From assembly GCA_902489645.1 (NCBI GenBank), contig CABUAW010000002.1:1-64000 (forward strand): a DNA stretch of 64,000 nucleotides, read 5' to 3'. Position numbers and translations under genes: made by a program. Each line of letters begins with the position of its first letter. Position 1 is the first letter of the stretch. The notes below the pieces were generated by a model. It searched no databases. It was not told the DNA's origin and worked only from the letters and a program-made list of their open reading frames with translations. Positions 33,997-43,571 of this stretch are shown piece after piece. The stretch is from an uncultured Lachnospiraceae bacterium. Its GTDB lineage: Bacteria > Bacillota > Clostridia > Lachnospirales > Lachnospiraceae.

Positions 33997-35748
33997 ATGA
34001 TTAAACACTTAATGAAAAGCATCCGGGAATATAAGAAAGATTCTATCCTGGCGCCAATCTTTGTCACTGGCGAAGTTATTCTTGAGGTCATCATTCCTTT
34101 TCTGATGTCCAAACTCATCGATTCCGGTATCGACGCCGGAGATATGAATTATATTATCCGGACCGGCGTTATACTCGTCGTATGCGCCCTTATTTCTCTG
34201 TCCCTCGGTTTTCTTTCCGGACGCAGCGCCGCGATTGCCTCGGCCGGATTTGCCAAAAACCTTCGGAAAGACATGTACTACAATGTGCAGAACTTCTCAT
34301 TTTCCAATATTGATAAGTTCTCCACGGCCAGCATTGTCACCCGTCTGACAACAGACGTCACCAATGTCCAAAATTCTTACCAGATGATTATCCGTACGGC
34401 TGTCCGCGCGCCGATTATGATGATTTCGGCCATGGTCATGGCTTTTAAGGTGGCCGGTCCACTGGCCTTTGTCTTTCTGTGCTGTATCCCGATTCTGGGT
34501 CTTGGCCTTTATTTCATCATGACGCGGACCCATCCGATTTTTGAACGGGTATTTAAAACCTACGATAAATTAAACAATGTGGTTCAGGAAAATCTTCACG
34601 GTATCCGGGTTGTCAAGTCCTTTGTCCGGGAAGACCATGAAATCAAGAAATTTAAAGATATCTCCCAGGATATCTACAATGATTTCAGCCATGCCGAGAA
34701 AAACCTCGCGTTCAATATGCCTCTCATGCAGATTTGCGTGTATGGCAGCATGCTTTTTATTTCCTGGTTTGGCGCACGGATGATTGTGGCCTCCGGCAAT
34801 GACGCCGCCATTGGATTAAGTACCGGCGAATTGATGAGTCTCTTCGTTTATCTGATGCAGATTCTCATGAGCCTGATGATGCTCTCCATGGTATTTGTCA
34901 TGATTACCATGTCCAAGGCTTCCGCCGAGCGTATTGTGGAGATTATGGATGAAACCTCCGACATCACTTCACCAGAACATCCGGTGAAGGACATCGCCGA
35001 CGGCTCCATCGATTTTGAGAATGTCAGCTTCAGTTATTCGAAAAATGCCGATAAGCTCTGCCTGAAAAATATTCATCTGCATATCGCCTCCGGTGAAACG
35101 GTGGGTATTATCGGCGGAACCGGCTCCGGTAAGTCCAGCCTTGTGCAGCTTATTCCACGGCTTTATGACGCCACCGTCGGAGACATCCTGGTCGGCGGTA
35201 TCGACGTCCGCAATTATGATTTGGAAGTTCTCCGGGATAACGTGGCCATGGTTCTCCAAAAAAATGTCCTGTTTTCAGGAACTATCAAAGAAAACCTTCG
35301 CTGGGGCAATGCGGAAGCCTCCGACGAGGAGCTGATTCACGCCTGCAAGCTGGCCCAGGCCGACGACTTCATCCGCACCTTCCCCGACGGCTATGACACA
35401 TATATTGAACAGGGCGGAAGCAACGTTTCCGGCGGTCAGAAACAACGTCTGTGTATTGCCCGGGCCCTGCTTAAAAAGCCCAAAATACTTATCATGGATG
35501 ATTCCACCAGCGCGGTGGACACAAAAACGGACGCATTAATTCAGCGGGCCTTTTTGACGGAAATTCCGGAAACCACAAAAATTATTATCGCCCAGCGAAT
35601 CTCTTCTGTAGAACACGCCGACAAAATTATCGTCATGGAGGACGGCGAAATCAACGCCGTCGGAAATCACGAAGAGCTGCTGGCATCCAACCCGATTTAT
35701 CAAGAAGTTTACGCATCACAGGTGAAAGGAGGAAATGACCATGAATAA
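33997..35748 (+). CDS. ABC exporter half-transporter 1 (multidrug type)
   Basis: A 583-residue protein with six membrane segments in residues 1-310 and a C-terminal nucleotide-binding domain: Walker A IIGGTGSGKSSLV, signature NVSGGQKQRLCIA, Walker B ILIMDDSTSAVD. The residue after Walker B is Asp instead of the catalytic Glu, as in degenerate sites of heterodimeric exporters such as LmrCD or BmrCD. It pairs with the second half encoded next. AGGAGG precedes ATG at 33997. Overlaps the next gene by 8 bases. Substrate unknown. Confidence 0.92.
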   Translation: MIKHLMKSIREYKKDSILAPIFVTGEVILEVIIPFLMSKLIDSGIDAGDMNYIIRTGVILVVCALISLSLGFLSGRSAAIASAGFAKNLRKDMYYNVQNFSFSNIDKFSTASIVTRLTTDVTNVQNSYQMIIRTAVRAPIMMISAMVMAFKVAGPLAFVFLCCIPILGLGLYFIMTRTHPIFERVFKTYDKLNNVVQENLHGIRVVKSFVREDHEIKKFKDISQDIYNDFSHAEKNLAFNMPLMQICVYGSMLFISWFGARMIVASGNDAAIGLSTGELMSLFVYLMQILMSLMMLSMVFVMITMSKASAERIVEIMDETSDITSPEHPVKDIADGSIDFENVSFSYSKNADKLCLKNIHLHIASGETVGIIGGTGSGKSSLVQLIPRLYDATVGDILVGGIDVRNYDLEVLRDNVAMVLQKNVLFSGTIKENLRWGNAEASDEELIHACKLAQADDFIRTFPDGYDTYIEQGGSNVSGGQKQRLCIARALLKKPKILIMDDSTSAVDTKTDALIQRAFLTEIPETTKIIIAQRISSVEHADKIIVMEDGEINAVGNHEELLASNPIYQEVYASQVKGGNDHE

Positions 35749-37606
35749 ACGGCCGAAAGTATCTTCAAACACAGTAAAGCGTCTGCTCTCCTATATTTTT
35801 CATTATAAGCTGCGTTTTTTCTTTGTACTTATATGCATCATTATCAGCGCTCTGACCAGCGTTGCTTCATCCCTGTATATCGAGAGGTTGATTGACAATT
35901 ACATCTCACCGCTGCTTTTGGAGGCCAATCCGGTATTTGACGCCCTGTTAAGGTCCGTCATCATCATGGCCTGTATTTATGCCGTTGGTATTGTCTGTAC
36001 GTTTCTCTATAACCGGATAATGGTATCCATCGCCCAGGGCGTTTTAAAGGAAATCCGTGACACCATGTTTTCCCATATGCAGACGCTGCCAATCCGCTAT
36101 TTCGACACCCACACCCACGGCGATATCATGAGCCATTATACCAATGATACGGACACACTGCGGCAGATGATTTCCCAGAGTATTCCTCAGATGTTTTCAT
36201 CTTTAATCACTGTCATTTCCGTATTCTGCGCCATGTTATCGGTCAACGTCTGGCTGACCCTGGTTATTGTGGTCTGCATCACCTTTATTTTAAATATCAC
36301 CAAATTTGTAGCCGGAAAAAGCAGTACCTACTTTATCCGTCAGCAGGCCTCCATCGGTGATGTCAATGGTTATATTGAGGAAATGATTAACGGTCAAAAG
36401 GTTATCAAGGTTTTCTGCCACGAAGAAGCGGCCAAGGATATTTTTAATGAAAAAAATGCCAATCTCTGCGAGGATGCAACAGCGGCCAATATGTTCGCCA
36501 ACGTCCTCATGCCGATTATGAATAACCTTGGCCATTTACAGTATGTCCTTGTCGCCATCATCGGCGGAGCGATGGCCTTAAACGGCGTCAACGGACTGAC
36601 ACTGGGCGCCATTGCCTCCTTCCTCCAGCTCACCAAATCCTTCAACGGACCAATCAGCCAGATTTCCCAGCAGTTAAATGCGGTCATTATGGCTTTGGCC
36701 GGTGCGGAGCGTATTTTCAAATTAATGGATGAAGTTTCCGAGGAGGATAACGGCGAAGTAACCCTGGTCAATGTCCGGTATAAAAACGGTGAATTGGAAG
36801 AAGTTGAACATCGGACCGAATTGTGGGCATGGAAAGTGCCAAACGACGACGGCACCTTCCGTTATGAAGAGCTGAAAGGCGAAGTCCGTTTCTACGATGT
36901 GGACTTCGGCTATACGGAGGATAAAATCGTACTCCACAACATTTCCCTCTATGCGGAACCGGGACAGAAGGTGGCCTTCGTCGGAGCCACCGGCGCCGGC
37001 AAAACGACGATAACCAACCTGATTAACCGCTTTTATGACATCGCCGACGGTAAAATCCGTTATGACGGTATTAATATTAACACCATTAAAAAAGCCGATT
37101 TGCGCCGTTCCCTCGGCATCGTTTTACAGGACGTCAACCTCTTTACGGGAACTGTCATGGAAAATATCCGTTACGGCAATCTTGAAGCTACCGATGAAGA
37201 ATGTATCGCGGCCGCCAAACTGGCCAATGCAGACAGCTTCATCCGCCGTCTGCCCCAGGGATACGATACGGTTCTTTCCGGCGATGGCTCCGGTCTTTCC
37301 CAGGGCCAGCGTCAGTTAATCTCCATTGCCCGGGCGGCCGTGGCCGACCCTCCGGTCATGATTCTCGATGAAGCAACATCCTCCATCGATACCCGTACCG
37401 AAGCCATTGTCCAGAAAGGTATGGACCGCCTCATGCTTGGAAGAACGGTATTTGTCATCGCCCATCGTCTTTCCACCGTTCAGAATTCCGATGTTATCAT
37501 GGTTCTGGAGCTTGGAAACATCATCGAGCGCGGGCCGCACGACAAGCTCATTGCCGAAAAGGGTAAATATTATCAGCTCTATACGGGAGCCTTTGAATTG
37601 GAATAA
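35741..37606 (+). CDS. ABC exporter half-transporter 2 (multidrug type)
   Basis: A 621-residue partner of the preceding exporter half. Six membrane segments are followed by an NBD with Walker A FVGATGAGKTTIT, signature GLSQGQRQLISIA (SxGQ with Ser-Gln rather than SGG) and Walker B VMILDEATSSID with the catalytic Glu intact. So one canonical and one degenerate ATP site are expected in the heterodimer. An insertion (about residues 330-380, VTLVNVRYKNGELEEVEHR) precedes the NBD. GGAGG lies eight bases before ATG at 35741; the ATG at 35735 is too close to the site. Confidence 0.92.
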   Translation: MNKRPKVSSNTVKRLLSYIFHYKLRFFFVLICIIISALTSVASSLYIERLIDNYISPLLLEANPVFDALLRSVIIMACIYAVGIVCTFLYNRIMVSIAQGVLKEIRDTMFSHMQTLPIRYFDTHTHGDIMSHYTNDTDTLRQMISQSIPQMFSSLITVISVFCAMLSVNVWLTLVIVVCITFILNITKFVAGKSSTYFIRQQASIGDVNGYIEEMINGQKVIKVFCHEEAAKDIFNEKNANLCEDATAANMFANVLMPIMNNLGHLQYVLVAIIGGAMALNGVNGLTLGAIASFLQLTKSFNGPISQISQQLNAVIMALAGAERIFKLMDEVSEEDNGEVTLVNVRYKNGELEEVEHRTELWAWKVPNDDGTFRYEELKGEVRFYDVDFGYTEDKIVLHNISLYAEPGQKVAFVGATGAGKTTITNLINRFYDIADGKIRYDGININTIKKADLRRSLGIVLQDVNLFTGTVMENIRYGNLEATDEECIAAAKLANADSFIRRLPQGYDTVLSGDGSGLSQGQRQLISIARAAVADPPVMILDEATSSIDTRTEAIVQKGMDRLMLGRTVFVIAHRLSTVQNSDVIMVLELGNIIERGPHDKLIAEKGKYYQLYTGAFELE

Positions 37607-37626
37607 TATTGCTCCCCGGTTTATAC

Positions 37627-37683
37627 AAAAAAATTCTTCTCCATGGGAACCTTACGTCAGGTTCCTCAGGAGAAGAATTTTTT
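37627..37683. terminator. strong bidirectional terminator
   Basis: AAAATTCTTCTCC pairs with GGAGAAGAATTTT, with an inner GGAACC/GGTTCC stem, and A/T runs on both sides. It serves the ABC operon and, on the minus strand, the AEC transporter gene, whose stop codon lies inside the stem base. Confidence 0.9.
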
Positions 37684-38605
37684 ATATTTGATACAACGTC
37701 ACCATCAATGGCATCGTTAAAATGCAACACAGGGTCGTAACCACGTTGATAGCGCTGGCATAATCCGCGTCTTTACCGTAGACCTGGGCCATCTGCGTCA
37801 CTGTGGACGCCGAAGGCGTTGTCATAGCCAGAAGGGTTATCATAAGAATTGTGGCTCCCTCCGGTACAAGGCCGGTAATCCCGCTGAATTTCAGGAACGC
37901 AACCCCAATGAACGGATAAATCACAAGACGCAGCAAGCCTGTCAGCCACAAACGCCGATAGGATAACACCCTCTTAAAATCCATACTTCCGATAATCATT
38001 CCCGTGACAATCATGGCCGACGGTCCAAGCATCGAGGCCATCGAATCCACCGCATCCAGAAGCGGCGCCGGAAGCATTACTCCGGATATGAAACAAATCA
38101 CTCCGACAAAAACCGCCAGAATGTTAATATTCATAAAAACTTTGCGAAAATCAACATTCTTTTCCTCGCAAATCATCATCCGTCCATGGCTCCAAAGCAG
38201 AATGGTCTGAACCGATAAATAGCCTGTGGAATAAATAACCCATTCCTTGCCGAAAATTGCGGTGACTATGGGAATAATCAGATTCCCCGCATTGGAGTAA
38301 ATGATGGATGTTTTCTCGACCACATCAAGCCCTATGGGCTTTTCCAGAAGCTTCGTCAGCACAATCATCATGATATGTAAGATAAAGGCCGTCGCCGCAG
38401 CCAGAATCAATCCCTCAAGTATCTGCGGGGAATATGCCATCTGGAACGCCGAGAATATGGCGCAGGGCGTAATCAGGTACAGAGATAAAAGCGATATGCT
38501 GCGGCTGTCCTCAAGGCGTATGACCCTGGCCCGGACAAGAACCGCTCCCATGGCCATCATCAGAAACAAAGACAATATCTTTTTCGCTAAAATCAAACCA
38601 ATCAT
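37682..38605 (-). CDS. AEC-family (auxin efflux carrier-like) permease
   Basis: A 307-residue membrane protein with about ten hydrophobic segments and the AEC-type fold (LILAKKILSLFLMMAMGAVLVRARVI, SIIYSNAGNLIIPIVTAIFGKEW with the conserved Asn-Ala-Gly region). Bacterial relatives carry malate, malonate or other carboxylates. It lies 11 bases after the CoA-transferase gene, so it may move an organic acid made or used by that enzyme. AGAGG precedes the ATG. Confidence 0.85.
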   Translation of the reverse strand: MIGLILAKKILSLFLMMAMGAVLVRARVIRLEDSRSISLLSLYLITPCAIFSAFQMAYSPQILEGLILAAATAFILHIMMIVLTKLLEKPIGLDVVEKTSIIYSNAGNLIIPIVTAIFGKEWVIYSTGYLSVQTILLWSHGRMMICEEKNVDFRKVFMNINILAVFVGVICFISGVMLPAPLLDAVDSMASMLGPSAMIVTGMIIGSMDFKRVLSYRRLWLTGLLRLVIYPFIGVAFLKFSGITGLVPEGATILMITLLAMTTPSASTVTQMAQVYGKDADYASAINVVTTLCCILTMPLMVTLYQI

Positions 38606-38616
38606 AGATGCCTCTG

Positions 38617-39978
38617 CTATTCTTGTGCCCCTTTATTTTCTTTCCGTCCAATTCCAATTGTCGGCGCATATTCATAGGGTTCAAGGAAACGGCGTTCATA
38701 TTCTTCTTTTAATTCCTTACGGAATTTTGGATGGGCAATTTTAATCAGCGCCCGCGCCCTTTCTTTCAACGTTTTTCCCTTGAGCAGCGCAATGCCATAT
38801 TCGGTGATAACATAGTGAACATCGTTTCGTGATGTGGTCACCGCCGCTCCCTTATCTAAGAACGGTACGATACGGCTGACCGTTCCGCTCTTTGCTGTGG
38901 AGAGCATGGCGATAATGCTGCGGCCGCCATTACTCATCGCAGCGCCGCGGACAAAGTCTACCTGACCGCCGACACCGCTGAACTGTCTGAGACCAATACT
39001 TTCACTGGCTACCTGTCCCATCAAATCCACCTGAATACAACTGTTGATGGAAACGACATTGTCATTTTTGGCAATTGTCACCGGGTCATTGACGTAGTCC
39101 ACCGGGTTCATGGAAATTTCCGGGTTATCATCAATAAAATCATAGAGACGCCGGGTTCCCATGACGAAGGTAATGACACTCCGGCCCGGCTCTACCTTCT
39201 TTTTCTTATTATTAATAATGCCCGCCAACATCAAATCCACAATGCCATCCGATGCCATTTCTGTGTGAAGGCCCAAATCCTTTCTGTCCCACAAAAATGG
39301 AAGAACCGATTCAGGAATGGAACCGATACCGAGCTGGAGACAATCGCCGTCTTTAATCAACGTCGAACAATATTTTCCGATTTTCTGTTCCAGAATACTG
39401 ACCTTGGCCGGCTGCTGTTCTAAAATCGGCTCCGAATGTTCCACAATAAAATCAATATCACGGACATGTATCAGGTTTCCGCCGAAGGTTCTCGGCATAA
39501 ACTCATTGACCTGGGCAATGACAATTTTTGCGCTGTCCGCCACCGGTTTTGTATAATCACTGGACGTTCCAAAGGAGCAAAAACCGTGCTTATCCGGAAG
39601 ACTGACCATGACAAGCGCCACATCCACCGGCAGTTCCGTGCGGAACAGCTTTGGAATTTCATGGAAAAATCCCGGACTGTAATTGGCATAGCCCTGGGCC
39701 ACGGCTTCCCGCGTTCCGGCGCCAAGGAAGAAACCGTTAAAAATAAAATGTCCCTTCATCTCAGGACGCGTATATTTACCTTCACCCAAAGAAACCAGAT
39801 GACAGATTTCTACATTTTCATACATCTCATAATTGTCTACCAGAGTATCAATCAAATACGTCGGCTCCCCGGCCGCATGCCCGGTCACTACCCGGTCGCC
39901 GCTCTTAATATAACCGATGGCCTCTTTTGCCGATACGACTTTCGAATCATAAATTTCTTTCCAATGCTGGATATTCAT
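38617..39978 (-). CDS. acetyl-CoA hydrolase/CoA-transferase family protein
   Basis: A 453-residue class I CoA-transferase related to 4-hydroxybutyrate and butyryl-CoA:acetate CoA-transferases. Visible family features are VVTGHAAGEPTYLIDTLV near the N-terminus, QLGIGSIPESVLPFL, a Glu-containing ASESIGLRQFSGVGGQVDF segment likely to hold the catalytic Glu, and AMSNGGRSIIAM. It moves CoA between short acyl groups, probably to release butyrate or a similar acid with conservation of energy. The acyl specificity cannot be fixed from sequence alone. GGGGG lies eight bases before ATG at 39978; the GTG at 39987 is within the site. Confidence 0.88.
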   Translation of the reverse strand: MNIQHWKEIYDSKVVSAKEAIGYIKSGDRVVTGHAAGEPTYLIDTLVDNYEMYENVEICHLVSLGEGKYTRPEMKGHFIFNGFFLGAGTREAVAQGYANYSPGFFHEIPKLFRTELPVDVALVMVSLPDKHGFCSFGTSSDYTKPVADSAKIVIAQVNEFMPRTFGGNLIHVRDIDFIVEHSEPILEQQPAKVSILEQKIGKYCSTLIKDGDCLQLGIGSIPESVLPFLWDRKDLGLHTEMASDGIVDLMLAGIINNKKKKVEPGRSVITFVMGTRRLYDFIDDNPEISMNPVDYVNDPVTIAKNDNVVSINSCIQVDLMGQVASESIGLRQFSGVGGQVDFVRGAAMSNGGRSIIAMLSTAKSGTVSRIVPFLDKGAAVTTSRNDVHYVITEYGIALLKGKTLKERARALIKIAHPKFRKELKEEYERRFLEPYEYAPTIGIGRKENKGAQE

Positions 39979-40002
39979 ATCCTTCACCCCCTACTATGTA
40001 TT

Positions 40003-40031
40003 ATTATATTTCACCCCAAAAGTAAACACAA
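40003..40031 (-). promoter_or_regulatory. promoter of the CoA-transferase/AEC operon
   Basis: Minus strand: -35 TTGTGT (40026-40031), 17-base spacer, -10 TATAAT (40003-40008). Confidence 0.55.
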
Positions 40032-40060
40032 GCTTAAACTGCCCGGATTCCCTCATGTCG

Positions 40061-40099
40061 AAAAAAAATACAGCCAAACAATTTCATGTCTGACTGTAT
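40061..40099 (-). terminator. terminator of the methionine-importer/aminotransferase operon
   Basis: ATACAG pairs with CTGTAT, with an inner CAGACA/TGTTTG stem, followed on the minus strand by eight T. It lies just past the aminotransferase stop. Confidence 0.8.
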
Positions 40100-40104
40100 C
40101 CGAA

Positions 40105-41271
40105 TTATCTTTTCGCCGCTTTGGCTCTCAGTGTTGACAGATTATCCAGGGCTTTTAACAGGGTTTCATCCTGCTTTGCGAAATGGAATCTTATAAGATG
40201 GTTTACATCCTCCTTAAAAAAGCTGGAACCGGGCACAGCGCCGACGCCGACCTCCCTGGCCAGCCATTCACAAAATCCGACATCATCCTTTACGCCAAAC
40301 TCAGAGACGTCCATCAGCACATAATAAGCTCCCTGAGGCTCCGTAAAAGTCAAATCCAGGTTTTTAAGGCCGCCCACAAACAGATTTTTCATGTGGGTAT
40401 AATGGTCCTGTAATTCTTTATAATAATCATCGCCGAAGTTCAAGCCGACAACCGCCGCTTCCATTAAAGGCGCCGCCGCTCCCACCGTCAAAAAGTCGTG
40501 AACCTTTTTCACCCGGTCCGTAATCTTTGGAGGCGCAAGCACATAACCGAGACGCCATCCGGTAATCGAATAGGTTTTTGAAAGGGAATTACAGACAATC
40601 GTCCGCTCCCTCATTCCCGGAAGGGCCGCCAGATAGGTATGGGCATTTGGTTCATAAATAATATGCTCATACACCTCGTCCGTGATGACATAGGCGTCAT
40701 ATTTTTTGGCCAAATCAGCGATAATTTCCAATTCCGCCCGGGTAAATACCTTCCCGCACGGATTGGAGGGATTACATAAAACCATAATCCGGGCGCCCTG
40801 CCGGAATGCATCCTCCAGCACATCCGCGTCAAAGCTAAATTCCGGCGGTGTCAGCGGAACATAAATCGGTTCCGCCCCGGAAAGAATGGTATCTGCGCCG
40901 TAATTTTCATAAAAAGGAGAGAAAATGACAACCTTATCTCCCGGGTCTGCCACCGCCATCATTGCCGCCATCATCGCTTCCGTACTGCCGCAGGTCACGA
41001 CTATCTCACGGTCCGGGTCTGCTTCAATCCCGGAAAAATGTGCAATTTTCCGGGCCAATGCCTCCCGGAAATTCTGGGCGCCCCAGGTCAGCGCATATTG
41101 ATGGGGCCCCTGTCCGGCCACTTCGGCCAATCGCTCTGTAATCGCCTTCGGCGGGTCAAAATCAGGGAAACCCTGAGATAAATTTACCGCGCCGTATTGA
41201 TTCGAAACCCGCGTCATCCGCCGGATGACCGAATCTGTAAAATTTTCTGTCCGTCTGCTCAATGTCTTCAT
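40105..41271 (-). CDS. class I pyridoxal-phosphate aminotransferase
   Basis: A 388-residue fold-type I enzyme. The cofactor Lys is in NSLSKTYSITGWRLGY; other landmarks are NLSQGFPDFDPP, TCGSTEAMMAAMMAV, LCNPSNPCGKVFT and YVITDEVYEHIIYE. Relatives act on methionine, aromatic amino acids, alanine or aspartate. It follows a methionine-type ABC importer and a 2-hydroxyacid oxidase-like gene at 11 bases, which would suit transamination of an imported amino acid to a 2-oxo acid; this is inference. Ends at a strong terminator. Confidence 0.9.
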   Translation of the reverse strand: MKTLSRRTENFTDSVIRRMTRVSNQYGAVNLSQGFPDFDPPKAITERLAEVAGQGPHQYALTWGAQNFREALARKIAHFSGIEADPDREIVVTCGSTEAMMAAMMAVADPGDKVVIFSPFYENYGADTILSGAEPIYVPLTPPEFSFDADVLEDAFRQGARIMVLCNPSNPCGKVFTRAELEIIADLAKKYDAYVITDEVYEHIIYEPNAHTYLAALPGMRERTIVCNSLSKTYSITGWRLGYVLAPPKITDRVKKVHDFLTVGAAAPLMEAAVVGLNFGDDYYKELQDHYTHMKNLFVGGLKNLDLTFTEPQGAYYVLMDVSEFGVKDDVGFCEWLAREVGVGAVPGSSFFKEDVNHLIRFHFAKQDETLLKALDNLSTLRAKAAKR

Positions 41272-41282
41272 ACTTCAATTCC

Positions 41283-42647
41283 TTATGCTAAATAGGATTT
41301 GTGATTATTCAATATGCCTTTCTCATCCAGTGAGAACTTAATCTGACGCATGGTGTTCAACACCAAATCCGACGTTTCTTCAAGAAAATACGGACGTTTG
41401 CTCAGACCAATGCCATGCTCCCCGGAGGTTAATCCTCCGAGTACATAAGCGTGGTGATACAGGGCCACCATGTTTTCATGCAGCTCTCTCTCCCAGGTTT
41501 CATCATCCCTGTCGCCCCGGACAACGCACAGATGAACATTGCCGTCGCCCGCATGCCCGAAACGTATGAGCTGCATACCGCTCTTTTTCTCCTGTTCGCC
41601 GACAAACCGGATAAAGGCATCCACCTTGCTGATTGGAACGACCAAATCCACCGGCTCCTGCTGTGAAACGGCTTCCACCGCTTTTACAAGAGCCCCCCGC
41701 ATTTTCCAGATTCGGGCGGATTCTTCCGGATTATCCAAAACAATAAATTCAATCGCACCGTTGTCCAAAGCAAGTTTTCTCGCCTTTTCAATATGGAGCG
41801 CCACTTCCTCCGGTTCACCGTCAAAGGTGAGTATAATATAGGCTCCCGCTTCCGGGCATGGGAAGAATGTTCCCGTATAATCCTCGCCCAGCTTTGCCAC
41901 ATTTCGCTCCACAAATTCTACGGCCGTCGGTCCCACATTGCCTTTCAACAGAGCGAGGACGCTGGATGTTCCCGTCTGAATATCCGGGTAAGGCACCAGG
42001 ACGCTCAGCGACGACGCAGGTTTTGGAATCAGTTTTAAAATACATTTCGTAATAACCGCCAGAGTTCCCTCCGAGCCCACAATGAGATTTTTCAGGGACA
42101 GGCCGCTGGCGTCTTTGACGTTTTTACTTCCGACGGTAATCACATCCCCATTGGCGAGAACCAGTTCCAGGCCCCGCACATAATCCCGGGTCACGCCATA
42201 TTTGACCGCCCGCATGCCGCCCGCATTGGTACTGATATTTCCGCCGATACTGGACTGTTTTTCACCCGGGTCCGGCGGATAAAACAGGCCTCTTTCTTCC
42301 ACATATTTCTGAAAATCCTCCAGGAATATTCCCGGTTCCACCACGGCTGTCATCGTATCCTCGTCCAGCTCCAGCACATGATTCATAAGGGAAAGGTCTA
42401 AAACAATACCGCCCCTTTGAGGCACTGTGGAACCGACAAGATTGGTTCCTGCGCCTCTAGGCGTCACCGGGATTTCATTTTCCCAGGCATATTTCATAAT
42501 CCGGCTGACCTCCTCGGTGGATACGGGGAAAACCACCGTATCCGCACAGCCTTTCAGCCGCCCAAGGACGTCGCTCTGATATTTCTCGTCAATATTTTCG
42601 GTAATACACCGTTCTCTGTCTTTAATAATGTCACGAATTGATGTCAT
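41283..42647 (-). CDS. FAD-binding 2-hydroxyacid oxidoreductase, GlcD-like
   Basis: A 454-residue PCMH/VAO-type flavoprotein. The FAD domain has VTPRGAGTNLVG and PPDPGEKQSSIGGNISTNAGGMRAVKYG; the C-terminal cap ends with the FRFGHAGDGNVHL-type motif (LIRFGHAGDGNVHLCVV) and GGLTSGEHGIG. It should oxidise D-lactate, glycolate or another 2-hydroxyacid; the electron acceptor is unknown, although clostridial relatives work with an electron-transferring flavoprotein, which is not encoded nearby. GGGAG lies eight bases before ATG at 42647. Five bases separate it from the lipoprotein gene. Confidence 0.9.
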   Translation of the reverse strand: MTSIRDIIKDRERCITENIDEKYQSDVLGRLKGCADTVVFPVSTEEVSRIMKYAWENEIPVTPRGAGTNLVGSTVPQRGGIVLDLSLMNHVLELDEDTMTAVVEPGIFLEDFQKYVEERGLFYPPDPGEKQSSIGGNISTNAGGMRAVKYGVTRDYVRGLELVLANGDVITVGSKNVKDASGLSLKNLIVGSEGTLAVITKCILKLIPKPASSLSVLVPYPDIQTGTSSVLALLKGNVGPTAVEFVERNVAKLGEDYTGTFFPCPEAGAYIILTFDGEPEEVALHIEKARKLALDNGAIEFIVLDNPEESARIWKMRGALVKAVEAVSQQEPVDLVVPISKVDAFIRFVGEQEKKSGMQLIRFGHAGDGNVHLCVVRGDRDDETWERELHENMVALYHHAYVLGGLTSGEHGIGLSKRPYFLEETSDLVLNTMRQIKFSLDEKGILNNHKSYLA

Positions 42648-42652
42648 ATGTA

Positions 42653-43549
42653 TCACTCCCATGCAGGTACAAAGAATCCTTTAAATACATCCTGGAAAAT
42701 CTGTTTGGTTGATTCGGACTGGAACGCCTCTACAATTCTCTTATAAACCGGGTTATCTTTATCCTCGCTGCGCACGGCGATTAAGCAGAAATAGCTGTCA
42801 TCGTCATATTCTTTTTCAAAGAAAATACCGTCCTCCTGTGGGTCGATGCCGCAGTCTAAGGCATAGTTTCCGTTGATGACCGCCGCAGTCACATCCGGCA
42901 GCATGGAATAAATATTGGAAGCGTCGGCTTCAACAAATTCTACCTGGACATTATAATTTTCGATATCCGAAACCTCCGGATTTGCCCCCGCATCTTCGCT
43001 TATCTCAATAATGCCCGCATCCTCAAGGAGCTTTAATGCACGGCCGCCGTTGGAAGCGTCTCCAGGAATGGCAATCGTATCGCCGTCTTTCAGCTCAGAA
43101 ACATCCGTAATCTTATCCGAATACAGATTCATTGCAATAACAAAGGTATCGCCGATGGCCGAAATATCATATCCCTTTGTTTCCACCTCATTGTCAAAAT
43201 AAGCGTGATGCTGGAAAGCGTTCATGTCAATTTCTCCGCTGTCCAGCGCCGCATTCGGCAATGAGAAATCCGAAAACTGTACCAGCTCAATATTGATGCC
43301 TTCATCCTTCAATTCTTCGGCAATCGGATTCCAGATTTCCTCATAAATGCTGCCCGTCAAACCGATTTTCACCGTAACTTCTTCCTGATTTGCCGCCGTT
43401 GTTTCGCCGTTTTCGGTGCTGTCTGCAGTTGTTTCGGCAGACGCCGTTTCGTCCGCCGCCGTCTGCGCCTGGCCTGAGCTTCCGCAGGCTGTCAGTCCCA
43501 GTACAAGTGCCGCTGTTAATGCGCAAGTCCGTAAAATATTCTTTTTCAT
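42653..43549 (-). CDS. metQ: MetQ/NlpA-type substrate-binding lipoprotein
   Basis: A 298-residue exported lipoprotein with signal peptide ending LGLTACGSS (lipobox LTAC), a Thr/Glu/Ala-rich linker and an NlpA domain (KIGLTGSIYEEIWNPIAEEL, DMNAFQHHAYFDNE, IAIPGDASNGGRALKLLEDAG). It binds the substrate, in known cases L- or D-methionine, and passes it to MetI/MetN. The ATG at 43549 has AGAGGAGG eight bases upstream; the ATG at 43555 is too close. The linker resembles those of other surface proteins in this window. Confidence 0.92.
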   Translation of the reverse strand: MKKNILRTCALTAALVLGLTACGSSGQAQTAADETASAETTADSTENGETTAANQEEVTVKIGLTGSIYEEIWNPIAEELKDEGINIELVQFSDFSLPNAALDSGEIDMNAFQHHAYFDNEVETKGYDISAIGDTFVIAMNLYSDKITDVSELKDGDTIAIPGDASNGGRALKLLEDAGIIEISEDAGANPEVSDIENYNVQVEFVEADASNIYSMLPDVTAAVINGNYALDCGIDPQEDGIFFEKEYDDDSYFCLIAVRSEDKDNPVYKRIVEAFQSESTKQIFQDVFKGFFVPAWE

Positions 43550-43571
43550 GTTCATTTCCTCCTCTGATGTG